Of a stretch of DNA of 64,000 nucleotides, positions 1-7,388 are shown in pieces. The notes beneath the pieces are model-generated. The model ran no database searches, was not told the origin of the DNA, and saw only the letters and a list, made by a program, of their open reading frames with translations. The DNA is from a virus. How positions within the stretch are numbered: position 1 is the stretch's first letter; each line of letters opens with the position of its first letter. The DNA is taken from positions 1-64,000 of IMG/VR virus record IMGVR_UViG_3300008459_000012; one strand, 5' to 3'. The position numbers and the translations under genes are program-made.

Positions 1-312
1 ACAACCACTTTCAGAATCATTATCTTCACCATTTTTGAATGCAAGTAAATGTCTTTCAAGTGAATCAATAACTGTTGACCATTTCATTCCAAGTCTCCAA
101 TTATTTGCTCCTGTTATTACTTGTACATTTTCACCTTCATGTGTTCCTTTCTTTGTTTCAATAATGTTACCATTATCATCAAGAAAATTAGTGTAGGTAT
201 ATTTATTAGCACCATAGGTTAATACATCACCAATACCTTCTGATGCATCAGTTGGAATTAATCCAAGTCTATTCTTATTTGTATTATATCTAAGTCCGTT
301 TCCTTTTTCCAT
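1..312 (-). CDS. dATP/dGTP diphosphohydrolase-like protein (DUF5664-type), 3' part cut by window edge
   Basis: The first 104 residues are visible and the rest runs off the left edge. The motifs GLRYNTNKNRLGLIP, DVLTYGANKY, NNWRLGMKWS and LERHLLAFKNGEDNDSESG follow the pattern of the phage family annotated as dATP/dGTP diphosphohydrolase N-terminal domain (DUF5664). Proteins of this kind are thought to remove dATP or dGTP from the nucleotide pool. The start is the ATG at 312, reached through a TAATATG stop-start junction with the gene upstream, so the two are probably translationally coupled. The family call is from memory of its motifs; the enzymatic role is inferred. It matters because a PurA/PurZ-like gene lies 5 kb away. 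Confidence 0.62.
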   Translation of the reverse strand, partial: MEKGNGLRYNTNKNRLGLIPTDASEGIGDVLTYGANKYTYTNFLDDNGNIIETKKGTHEGENVQVITGANNWRLGMKWSTVIDSLERHLLAFKNGEDNDSESGC

Positions 313-313
313 A

Positions 314-568
314 TTATTCAAAAAATCTATCATCACAAAAAATAGGTGTCATTTCTCCAACATAACCACTTGTTATGTTAAATCCAAAATGCTCTAATGC
401 ATCTTCATATTCCATACCTTCATTCATAAGTATTTCAAGTACTTTTTTTGTTGAATAAATAACACGATTTGTTGTTTCGCATATACCAATGATTGCATCA
501 TCAAGTCCATCTGCAAACATAAGTGTTTCATCTGAAATTCTTTCAATAATAATTTCTTTTCTATTCAT
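314..568 (-). CDS. small conserved phage protein of unknown function (84 aa)
   Basis: I do not know a function. The C-terminal part (EDALEHFGFNITSGYVGEMT, then PIFCDD) looks like a small acidic protein seen in several large phages, but I cannot name the family. The frame also has an ATG at 589; I prefer 568 because it sits one base after the stop of the AAA+ ATPase gene (TAA-T-ATG), an arrangement that recurs in this genome. It is in one operon with the ATPase upstream and the diphosphohydrolase-like gene downstream. Confidence 0.6.
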   Translation of the reverse strand: MNRKEIIIERISDETLMFADGLDDAIIGICETTNRVIYSTKKVLEILMNEGMEYEDALEHFGFNITSGYVGEMTPIFCDDRFFE

Positions 569-569
569 A

Positions 570-1652
570 TTAATTTGCTCCAAAACCAATTTTCCTTTCT
601 TTCTTTTCAGAGTTATCTTTCTGCTCTATATTATAGATTTCAGCAAGTGTCATTGCTTCATCAGTAGTATGGTTTTTACCAAGTTTTTCTAATAACTTGT
701 TAGCTTTTTCAACTGAAAGTTTTTCAAACTTATAATTGGTTGTGATTCTTCCTTTTCTTAAAAGTGCTTTATCAATCTTATCAATTGCTGTATTGAATGT
801 ACAAACAAATTTAAGTTCAAGGAAATCACCCATAAGACCATCAGTAAGATTAAGAAGATTACTGATACCTCTATTAGAAAGTGTTAATTCTCTTGATGTT
901 AGAATTTCTTCAGCATCTTCAATAACAATAATTGATTTCTTATGGTCTTTAAAGAAATGTAGGAAAGATGGGTCACTCAAGAAATGAATATGTTCATTTG
1001 GAAAATAGATTACTTTTTTCTTTTCCTTGCATAGTTCTGCAATTAGATATCTAATGTAGTGAGTTTTACCACATCCTGGGTCACCATGAAAAAGACAAAG
1101 ACTTGTACCACCTTCTTTTAAGGATTCAATAATTAATTTATTTTCCTCTTGAAAATTATCATTATAATTATCCTCAATTGAAATAAGATATTTATCAGGA
1201 ATTTCATTAAAGTGAAGATATGGTCCACCATTATTCATAAAGAGATTAAAACCGATTTTAGTTTTCTCTCTATATTCATATGGTTTGAATGCTTCAGTAC
1301 ATTCCTTTATGACATTATCAATAAAACTTGTTTTAATATCATAAAGTATTTCAAGCCTGACTTTATCAGTTGTTATATCAAATGATAAATATATTTTATC
1401 ATATAATTCATATATTCTAATTGCATAACCTGATTTATCATAAGTATGTTTGTTAGATAAAATTGAAGATTCATTAAATGATAGTTTATCAATGATATCC
1501 AAAATTTCACATACCTTATCTTCTTCAATTTCAATTGTAAATTCTTTTACAATTGTATTGGGTATAAGATTCCAATTTTGATTGTAATGTAGTCTTATTA
1601 CTGATTCATTTGTAACATCAGGTGAAAATATATCCATGAAGCGTCTTTCCAT
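570..1652 (-). CDS. AAA+ ATPase
   Basis: This is a 360-aa protein with one AAA+ module in its C-terminal half. Walker A is GDPGCGKT at residues 190-197, Walker B is IIVIEDAEE at about 241-249, a sensor-1-like Asn is in CTFNTAIDKID at about 284-294, and a probable arginine finger is in LLRKGR at about 297-302. The spacing resembles BCS1/FtsH-type AAA domains. The first 180 residues match nothing I know and may bind substrate. Its target is unknown; remodelling of a protein complex is inferred from the fold. A host-type TATATTTG element sits 4 bases before the ATG, so it may head its own transcript together with the two genes downstream. Confidence 0.85.
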   Translation of the reverse strand: MERRFMDIFSPDVTNESVIRLHYNQNWNLIPNTIVKEFTIEIEEDKVCEILDIIDKLSFNESSILSNKHTYDKSGYAIRIYELYDKIYLSFDITTDKVRLEILYDIKTSFIDNVIKECTEAFKPYEYREKTKIGFNLFMNNGGPYLHFNEIPDKYLISIEDNYNDNFQEENKLIIESLKEGGTSLCLFHGDPGCGKTHYIRYLIAELCKEKKKVIYFPNEHIHFLSDPSFLHFFKDHKKSIIVIEDAEEILTSRELTLSNRGISNLLNLTDGLMGDFLELKFVCTFNTAIDKIDKALLRKGRITTNYKFEKLSVEKANKLLEKLGKNHTTDEAMTLAEIYNIEQKDNSEKKERKIGFGAN

Positions 1653-1656
1653 ATTC

Positions 1657-1664
1657 CAAATATA
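1657..1664 (-). promoter_or_regulatory. host-type -7 element (TATATTTG) before the AAA+ ATPase
   Basis: On the minus strand TATATTTG matches the Bacteroidota TAnnTTTG promoter element and lies 4 bases before the ATG at 1652. No clear TTG -33 partner was seen. If used, the mRNA would be leaderless or nearly so. Confidence 0.4.
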
Positions 1665-1672
1665 CGATTTTC

Positions 1673-1909
1673 TTAAAAATTATTGGAAATTTTTATTATA
1701 AATTCTAAATGTTCTTCGGAAATATTTTGCCCTTCAGCCTGAAGAAATTGCTTTAGCACATTTTTCAATATTTGAATTTTAGCATTGTATTTTTCATTAA
1801 CATCCATATTATCAACACGTTGTGTTTCATCAAATGTTTTTAATACATTATCAAGGTCAATACCTGAAGCATTACAAAAGTGTTCTAATCTGTTTAATAT
1901 TTCAATCAT
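1673..1909 (-). CDS. hypothetical protein, helical (78 aa)
   Basis: No recognisable family. The sequence is acidic and mostly helical in character, with no Cys motif, signal peptide or membrane segment. It lies 20 bases upstream of the AAA+ ATPase and is transcribed the same way, so it may be an adaptor or simply a co-transcribed small early protein. The region 1910-1973 is the divergent spacer separating it from the 816-aa plus-strand gene. Confidence 0.5.
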   Translation of the reverse strand: MIEILNRLEHFCNASGIDLDNVLKTFDETQRVDNMDVNEKYNAKIQILKNVLKQFLQAEGQNISEEHLEFIIKISNNF

Positions 1910-1950
1910 GAATAAAAATACGATTTTTGTTTTTATTTTTTCAAAAATTA

Positions 1951-1957
1951 CTATTTA
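1951..1957 (+). promoter_or_regulatory. CTATTTA element upstream of the 816-aa gene
   Basis: CTATTTA followed by A-rich CAAATAAAAT, 16 bases before the ATG at 1974. One of 14 such elements placed 6-19 bases before operon-leading starts in this window; proposed phage late promoter core. Confidence 0.5.
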
Positions 1958-1973
1958 CAAATAAAATATAATC

Positions 1974-4424
1974 ATGCAAAAGGTACTATCCAAAAAACAA
2001 ATAGAAAACGATATTTTAAATGAAGGTTTATGGGATTCAGCAAAATATTTAGCTGCTAAATATTTACCAAAATATAAAGTTGGTGGCAAAATTTGGGGCT
2101 TTGGTCAAAACAAAGCCATGAAAGAAATGCAAGCACAAATTCTAAAAATTATTAATAGTGAAGCTAAAGGATATATAAAGAAATTACAACAAGATATTCA
2201 TGAAAAAAATCCTGAATTCCCAAATAATAAAGATAAAAAACAATTTTTAACTACAGTTTTAGAAATATCACAAGTATATGACACAATCAAGGCTGCTTAT
2301 GAAAATAAAGAAATCAATCAAACTGAAGCAGATACATATATTTCTAATTTAAGGGCATATGTTAAATATATTATGGACTATCAACTTCACGGAGATGTAT
2401 ATGGACCATTTAATGAAAATATTGAATTAGGTGAAGATAAATATTTAACAGAAGCAGATATGGTATTTGAAAAATTATTTGGTGAGGCAACTATTGCTAA
2501 TCCTGATGATATTAGTAGTAAATCCGTAAAAGGTGCATTAACTAAAGATATACTTGCTAGAGGAGGTGTTAAAGGTTATAATGAATATGAAACAAGTAGA
2601 ATTGCTACGCAAGAATCAAATAAATTACCATTAACATTGGGTGCAATTGGTGCTGTTTTAAGCGCAGCAGGATGGCTTGGTCAATCTCAATGGTTCATTG
2701 ATTATATTGAAGGATTAAAAGAGATGGATGTTAAATTTACTCAGGATATTATCCAAAGAAATATTAAAATTGACCCAAGAGGATTTTCTTATACACTTCA
2801 AAATAACTTACCTGCTAATCAAGCAATAAATCTTAATTTCAATCAACCTATTGAAAACCTTAGAAAAGCACTTGAATTTTATGGAAATGGTAATTTACAA
2901 AATGGTGTTAATGCGTCTTCTCTTTTTATTGACCCTAGCCAAAGAGCAGCATCGGTAACTAATCTATTAGAACAACTTAAAGACCCATCTAATAGAACAA
3001 TTGGTGATATATTTAATACAGGTGAAGGAACATATGGGAAAGTAGGAACTTTATTTTCACAATATGGTGGTGCTAAAGGTGTAATTGCAAAATACTTTGT
3101 AAATAGAATTAAAACAACTCTTATAAAATGGGGTACAGGTGCAGCAGTAGGTACTGCATTAATTGGTGCAGCACCAGCTTTACTAAGTCTTGGTATTGGT
3201 GCAATGGTTGCAGGTGCTTTAGTTAAACTTATGAGATTAAAAGGTTTAAAAAGTTCAAGAGTAGCAACCTTAAATTTACTTTTGCAAAGTTTAAGACCTG
3301 TTGGTAATCAAACTGAAGAAAAACCTCAAGGTGGTGAAGGGCAAGATAATGTTCAGCAAGATAGTAATAAAGAACAACCTGAAAACGATAAGGAACAAGA
3401 TAGTGGTGAGCAAGAACCTGAAACAATTAAAACTCAAGCACAATTAGGTGCAGGTGAAACACCTGAAACACAAAAACAATTAGGTGGTAAACCTAAACCA
3501 AGAGAATTGGGTGCAGGTGAAAGAAGTTTTTCTGATAGAATTGATGCTACAGATGTTGAAGCAGAACCTGTATCTGAACCTGAAAAACAGAAAGAATTAC
3601 CTAGTGGACAAAGTGCTGATGTTGACACACTTAAAAATAATCTAGCTGACTTCTTTAAAAATGTATTAACAATCAAGCCAAAGAAAAGAGAAGCTATTGC
3701 AGAAGCAAGAGAATTAGATAAATTAAACATATATAAAGAAGATAGTAAAAAACAAAAGCAAATAGAAGATTTTCAAAAGAATGGTGAACTTTTAAGTGTA
3801 TTAGCAAAAAATATAAATTTAGCTTTAAGAAATCCAAAAATTTCAACTGATAGTAAGTTAGAAAATCTTTTAAGAAAGCTTCAACAAAATGTGTATCATG
3901 GAACTATTGTTGATATTAAAACATTAATAAAACAAAATATTAAGAATAAAGATTTAATACTTAGATTTATTACAATATATCTTACAGCTATTAAACAAAC
4001 TAGATTTGGTAAAATCTTAAATTATGTACAACCTGATGAACAGAAAAAACCTGTTCAATTAAATGAAGTGGCTTTAAGAGGAGAAAAAAATATACAAAAG
4101 TTTTTAGTTAATTTTGATGTTCAATTCAGGGTTTATTTAACTGATTTGTATAAGTTACTTGTTTATTTGAATAAACCTGCTACTAAACCTACAACTAAAT
4201 CTACTGCTACACCTGATTATGAATATACTGGCGCACAATTAGAGGAAGGTAAAAAGAAGAAAAAGAAGTATTCTAAAAAAGCATCTGAGTTTATTGGGAA
4301 AGAAATCTCTCATCTTAAAAAGGATAAGGGATATCCTCAAGATAGAGCAGTTGCTGCTGCAATTAATGTAGCAAAAGAAAAGGGAATGAAAGTTGGTTCT
4401 AAAAAGAAAAGTCCTAAAGCATAA
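1974..4424 (+). CDS. probable virion or internal protein with hydrophobic segments and a basic tail (816 aa)
   Basis: No family assignment. Visible parts are: an N-terminal helical charged region; a hydrophobic stretch LPLTLGAIGAVLSAAGWL near residues 219-236; a long Ala/Gly-rich hydrophobic region near 386-420; a Gln/Glu-rich low-complexity linker at about 443-545 with repeated LGAGE motifs; and a Lys-rich C-terminus. The last 40 residues (SHLKKDKGYPQDRAVAAAIN) resemble a short basic motif found at the ends of phage head or DNA-binding proteins. It is the only plus-strand gene in the first 24 kb. It has a late-type CTATTTA element 16 bases before its ATG and a strong terminator after its stop. 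A membrane-active or injected internal virion protein is one reading (inference). Confidence 0.6.
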   Translation: MQKVLSKKQIENDILNEGLWDSAKYLAAKYLPKYKVGGKIWGFGQNKAMKEMQAQILKIINSEAKGYIKKLQQDIHEKNPEFPNNKDKKQFLTTVLEISQVYDTIKAAYENKEINQTEADTYISNLRAYVKYIMDYQLHGDVYGPFNENIELGEDKYLTEADMVFEKLFGEATIANPDDISSKSVKGALTKDILARGGVKGYNEYETSRIATQESNKLPLTLGAIGAVLSAAGWLGQSQWFIDYIEGLKEMDVKFTQDIIQRNIKIDPRGFSYTLQNNLPANQAINLNFNQPIENLRKALEFYGNGNLQNGVNASSLFIDPSQRAASVTNLLEQLKDPSNRTIGDIFNTGEGTYGKVGTLFSQYGGAKGVIAKYFVNRIKTTLIKWGTGAAVGTALIGAAPALLSLGIGAMVAGALVKLMRLKGLKSSRVATLNLLLQSLRPVGNQTEEKPQGGEGQDNVQQDSNKEQPENDKEQDSGEQEPETIKTQAQLGAGETPETQKQLGGKPKPRELGAGERSFSDRIDATDVEAEPVSEPEKQKELPSGQSADVDTLKNNLADFFKNVLTIKPKKREAIAEARELDKLNIYKEDSKKQKQIEDFQKNGELLSVLAKNINLALRNPKISTDSKLENLLRKLQQNVYHGTIVDIKTLIKQNIKNKDLILRFITIYLTAIKQTRFGKILNYVQPDEQKKPVQLNEVALRGEKNIQKFLVNFDVQFRVYLTDLYKLLVYLNKPATKPTTKSTATPDYEYTGAQLEEGKKKKKKYSKKASEFIGKEISHLKKDKGYPQDRAVAAAINVAKEKGMKVGSKKKSPKA

Positions 4425-4433
4425 CCAATAAAA

Positions 4434-4466
4434 AAAGAAACCCCGATTACAAGTCGGGGTTTTTTA
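4434..4466. terminator. bidirectional rho-independent terminator
   Basis: Stem CCCCGA (4441-4446) pairs with TCGGGG (4454-4459) around a 7-base loop. An A-rich run lies upstream and TTTTTT downstream, so both strands carry the hairpin plus a U-tract. It sits between the convergent stops of the 816-aa gene (4424, plus) and the 95-aa gene (4468, minus) and can end both transcripts. Confidence 0.85.
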
Positions 4467-4467
4467 T

Positions 4468-4755
4468 TTAAAGACCGTTTGATTTAAAGTAGTCAATAAT
4501 CTCTTTATTAAGATTATTATACTCTTTGATGTAATCTTTTAGTTCACCATCAAAATCAGAAAGTTGGTCTTTATTGATTTTTTCCAATGCTCTTTCTAGA
4601 GGCATTCCATAACCTAAGTTTTCTTGTTTGGTTGCCATTTCTCCTGTTGTTGGTGAATTGCGACCAAACCCTTCACGTTTTTCATAATCAACTTCTTTAT
4701 AGAGGTTGTAATGTGAACTTTCTTGTTCAATAAGATAATTTTTATACTTAATCAT
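4468..4755 (-). CDS. hypothetical protein, charged (95 aa)
   Basis: No known family. The protein is soluble, rich in Glu, Lys and Tyr, with a predicted helical C-terminal half. The start ATG overlaps the stop of the gene upstream (ATGA), so it is translationally coupled to the 160-aa protein and is the last gene of the purZ-like operon, ending at the bidirectional terminator. Co-transcription is the only hint of function. Confidence 0.6.
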   Translation of the reverse strand: MIKYKNYLIEQESSHYNLYKEVDYEKREGFGRNSPTTGEMATKQENLGYGMPLERALEKINKDQLSDFDGELKDYIKEYNNLNKEIIDYFKSNGL

Positions 4756-5234
4756 ATGACATTTATTTTAATCTTTATATCATGTGGTGCTACACTTGTA
4801 CCACCAAAATAAGGTTTTAATATTGTTTTAATTGGAAATAATTTTTCACCTCTTCTTGGAAGAATTATACTAGCATCTTTAAAAAGAAGATAAAAGTTAT
4901 TTGTAGAAACGATTATTCTTGCACCATAATAAGTATTATAGTCTAAAGTCATTTCTTTACTGATATTTTTAATCCCATTATCATATGTGTATAGACATAT
5001 TTGAAATTGCTCTTCATTAAGTCTTCTCCAACATAGTCTTGCTGATGATTGATGTGGATGCCAAGAATTTGATAAACCAAATAATTTATTCCAATCATAA
5101 TCATCTTCTGTATTAAATGTATAATGAGCAGATGAATCAATCATAAATTGAAACTTAATGCTTCTTCCAAATTTGAAGAATGGAAAGTTAACCCAATTTG
5201 AATAATGCTTTCCTTTTTTGATTATATATTCCAT
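4752..5234 (-). CDS. conserved hypothetical protein, aromatic-rich, probably beta-structured (160 aa)
   Basis: I do not know a function. Motifs such as KLFGLSNSWHPHQSSARLCW and the ending FGGTSVAPHDIKI recall an unnamed family found in Bacteroidota and large viruses, with the same His-His-Ser-Ala-Arg core and a Phe-Gly-Gly ... Ala-Pro-His-Asp-Ile end. This comes from memory and was not searched. Richness in aromatic and beta-branched residues suggests a small beta-sandwich. It starts one base after the stop of the purZ-like gene (TAATATG) and is coupled to it; a link to nucleotide metabolism is possible but unsupported by any motif. Confidence 0.6.
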   Translation of the reverse strand: MEYIIKKGKHYSNWVNFPFFKFGRSIKFQFMIDSSAHYTFNTEDDYDWNKLFGLSNSWHPHQSSARLCWRRLNEEQFQICLYTYDNGIKNISKEMTLDYNTYYGARIIVSTNNFYLLFKDASIILPRRGEKLFPIKTILKPYFGGTSVAPHDIKIKINVI

Positions 5235-5235
5235 A

Positions 5236-6243
5236 TTATATTTGATGTGGATTTCCTGAATAAATAATATTTATAAACTGCGGTATTTCACTCATCAAAG
5301 TATCATTGATGAAAAATTTCATTTCAATAAAGTTTTTAAATATTTTAATTTCTTTTTTATAAATCAATTTAAAAATATTTAATTCTTCAACTACATCAAC
5401 TTTATTAAAAATAATATCAGTTATTCCATTCATTTTAATTGCAGGAATTAATGTATCAAGATTTAAATAATTGCATTGTCTTAATCTTCCTGTGGTTGCA
5501 CCAATTTCTTGACCTACTTGTTGAAATCTTGGCAATTCAGTATTCTCCAAAGGTTGGAATTGTTTATTCCCAACATATGTCTCATATATCTTGGCAATAC
5601 CAAATACATTTCCAATCATGTGATGATTAATACCTGATGAAATAACACCTGCTATACCGCAATGTGATGATGTAACATATGGGTAATCTCCAAAGTCAAT
5701 ATCTAAACCCCATCCTTGCGCTCCTTCAAAAAGGAAGTTATTTTTTTGTTCATGAAATAATTCATAGGTATCAACACATAAAAATCCATAAATAGATTTT
5801 TCATATCTAATTCCCTTTCTTAAATACTTATCACCATAAGCATATGCAATACCTGATTTTGTTGAACCGATAGTAGAACCATCTGAATCTAATTCAATAT
5901 GTTTCTTTGTTATTATATGCGCTCTTTTATCAATTAAAATAAAATTACTAATATCCTTACCTAAGAATGCTGAAAGTTCATCAGTTTCTTTTTGGAGTTT
6001 TTCAATATCAACAACTGAGCAAGGACCAATGATAGAATATATATCAAAGAATACTCCAACAGGAATCTGATGAGTGACAAATTTACGACCTTTGTGATAA
6101 ATGGTATGACCTGCATTTGGACCACCGTTATATCTTACAACAAAATTATAATAGTTTTTGTTTTCTTGACAAATTGAATAAGCACATTTGGCTTTCGCTT
6201 CATCCCCATGTTGGAGACCAATGATAACATCTACTTTGTTCAT
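5236..6243 (-). CDS. adenylosuccinate synthetase-like enzyme (PurA/PurZ family)
   Basis: PurA joins aspartate to IMP; phage PurZ enzymes join it to dGMP on the way to 2-aminoadenine (Z). At 335 aa this is far shorter than bacterial PurA (about 430) and close to PurZ-type proteins. Conserved parts: P-loop GDEAKAK at 13-19 (bacterial GDEGKGK, both Gly now Ala), GGPNAGHT at 40-47 with the catalytic-type His46, FEGAQG at 172-177, DYPYVTSS at 186-193, GATTGRLR at 248-255, and NKVD at 280-283. The catalytic Asp (Asp14, E. coli Asp13), reported to be replaced in characterised S-2L-type PurZ, is retained. Hence substrate (IMP or dGMP) cannot be decided. It leads a three-gene operon from a host-type promoter 5 bases before its ATG. 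Confidence 0.85.
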   Translation of the reverse strand: MNKVDVIIGLQHGDEAKAKCAYSICQENKNYYNFVVRYNGGPNAGHTIYHKGRKFVTHQIPVGVFFDIYSIIGPCSVVDIEKLQKETDELSAFLGKDISNFILIDKRAHIITKKHIELDSDGSTIGSTKSGIAYAYGDKYLRKGIRYEKSIYGFLCVDTYELFHEQKNNFLFEGAQGWGLDIDFGDYPYVTSSHCGIAGVISSGINHHMIGNVFGIAKIYETYVGNKQFQPLENTELPRFQQVGQEIGATTGRLRQCNYLNLDTLIPAIKMNGITDIIFNKVDVVEELNIFKLIYKKEIKIFKNFIEMKFFINDTLMSEIPQFINIIYSGNPHQI

Positions 6244-6247
6244 GCTT

Positions 6248-6255
6248 CAAATATA
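6248..6255 (-). promoter_or_regulatory. host-type -7 element (TATATTTG) before the purZ-like gene
   Basis: TATATTTG on the minus strand, 5 bases upstream of the ATG at 6243 and just downstream of the parB-like gene's terminator. The expected start site falls at or beside the ATG, implying a leaderless mRNA. No good -33 TTG was seen in the terminator sequence. Confidence 0.5.
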
Positions 6256-6263
6256 CAATTTTT

Positions 6264-6290
6264 TTAAAAAAAAGGGAGGTTTCCCTCCCC
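6264..6290 (-). terminator. rho-independent terminator after the parB-like gene
   Basis: Read on the minus strand, GGGAGG, loop GAAA, CCTCCC is followed by eight Ts. It begins six bases after the parB-like stop codon. The GAAA loop and uninterrupted T-tract make it a strong intrinsic terminator isolating the parB-like gene from the purZ-like operon. Confidence 0.85.
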
Positions 6291-6295
6291 ATTTA

Positions 6296-7327
6296 TTACT
6301 CTTCATCAATAAAATAATCGCAAAGAGTATCTTTATCCATCAACCCATCTTGATAATCCATAATCGCTTTAAGGATTTCAATTTTGGAATGATTTACTTT
6401 TAAAACCTGTTGAACATTTTCATCCATAAGATAATCATAGATTTTCATTAGTGATGAAGATTTTGCTTTTGGTTCTGTTGTTTTTTCAGGTTTGAAACCC
6501 ATCATTTTCTTAACCTCATCATCAGAAAGAATTACATCTTCAATAGGTTTTTCAACAACAGGTTGTGAAGACTTTACTTCAACTTCATCATCTATATCAA
6601 ATGTGGGGAAGTTATCATAATCATCAACAATATTTTTTGCTTTGATATCTTTAGTGATATTCTTTTTAACACTTTTGATTTCTTCGTCATCACTTGTTGT
6701 GACTAATTCAACTATATCTCTTGAATACACTCTACCACCTTTATTTTCAATTGCTTGATTGATGATTTTCTCAAGAGTTTTTGCGCTTGATACTTGTTCC
6801 ATCAGTTTAATTGTTTCACTAAAGGAAATAAGTTCATCATCAATCTTAACTTGAAGTGATACAGGAATCTTTTCAAACTTCTTTAAGGTTGAGATATTTG
6901 CTTGAGTGATTTGCATCATATCAGCAATTTTCTTGTTATCATAACCAAAACTTTGAAGTCTTGTGATTGCCTTTGCTTTTTCAGAGGTTGTAAGTTGTTT
7001 ACCTGTTATACCAAGCATTAAGGCTTTCATTAGAAGTTCATCTTCACTCATCAGTTCAAAAACACGAACAGGAATTTGCCTTTTTGTGTTTTCTTCATTC
7101 TCAATGAGAGAAAGAGTTTTAAGTCTTCTATGTCCTTCAAAGAGTTTATAAATGGGTCTACCATCTTCTAAACTTTTGTTGGTTTCCATTACAAGAAGAG
7201 GTGTAAGGATATTTTGTTCTTTGATACTATGATAGAGATTTTCTACATCATAGTTCTCTTCTTTACGAGGATTGAATTTTTCAATCACTTCAATTTGGTC
7301 CGAAAGGACATAGCTAAACTGTTCCAT
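6296..7327 (-). CDS. ParB-like protein (ParB/Srx domain plus helix-turn-helix)
   Basis: At 343 aa this is the size of chromosomal ParB. The N-terminal ParB/Srx domain shows FNPRKEENYDVENLYHSIKE at about 18-37, the ILTPLLVM strand, and the box II-like GHRR at 65-68 (GERR in classical ParB). A helix-turn-helix follows at about 129-150 (YDNKKIADMMQITQANISTL). The C-terminal 140 residues are acidic and not recognised. In plasmids and prophages ParB binds parS DNA and hydrolyses CTP; in lytic phages such proteins may be regulators or DNA organisers. No parA gene is adjacent. It has its own promoter and terminator, so it is a single-gene unit. Confidence 0.8.
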   Translation of the reverse strand: MEQFSYVLSDQIEVIEKFNPRKEENYDVENLYHSIKEQNILTPLLVMETNKSLEDGRPIYKLFEGHRRLKTLSLIENEENTKRQIPVRVFELMSEDELLMKALMLGITGKQLTTSEKAKAITRLQSFGYDNKKIADMMQITQANISTLKKFEKIPVSLQVKIDDELISFSETIKLMEQVSSAKTLEKIINQAIENKGGRVYSRDIVELVTTSDDEEIKSVKKNITKDIKAKNIVDDYDNFPTFDIDDEVEVKSSQPVVEKPIEDVILSDDEVKKMMGFKPEKTTEPKAKSSSLMKIYDYLMDENVQQVLKVNHSKIEILKAIMDYQDGLMDKDTLCDYFIDEE

Positions 7328-7349
7328 ATGATTATTGTTAAAATTTTTA

Positions 7350-7380
7350 CAAAGATATAAGATTGGAAATTCCTGTGCAA
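7350..7380 (-). promoter_or_regulatory. host-type promoter of the parB-like gene
   Basis: On the minus strand, TTG (7380-7378), 20 bases, then TATCTTTG (7357-7350), matching the Bacteroidota TTG-N(19-21)-TAnnTTTG pattern. The ATG at 7327 is 22 bases further on. This is among the best two-box matches in the window. Confidence 0.65.
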
Positions 7381-7388
7381 TTTTTTTT

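Noticed and set aside
5236-6243. Firm assignment as PurZ and of a Z-genome
   Set aside because: The catalytic Asp is retained and no other Z-pathway gene is certain; the name purZ was not assigned.
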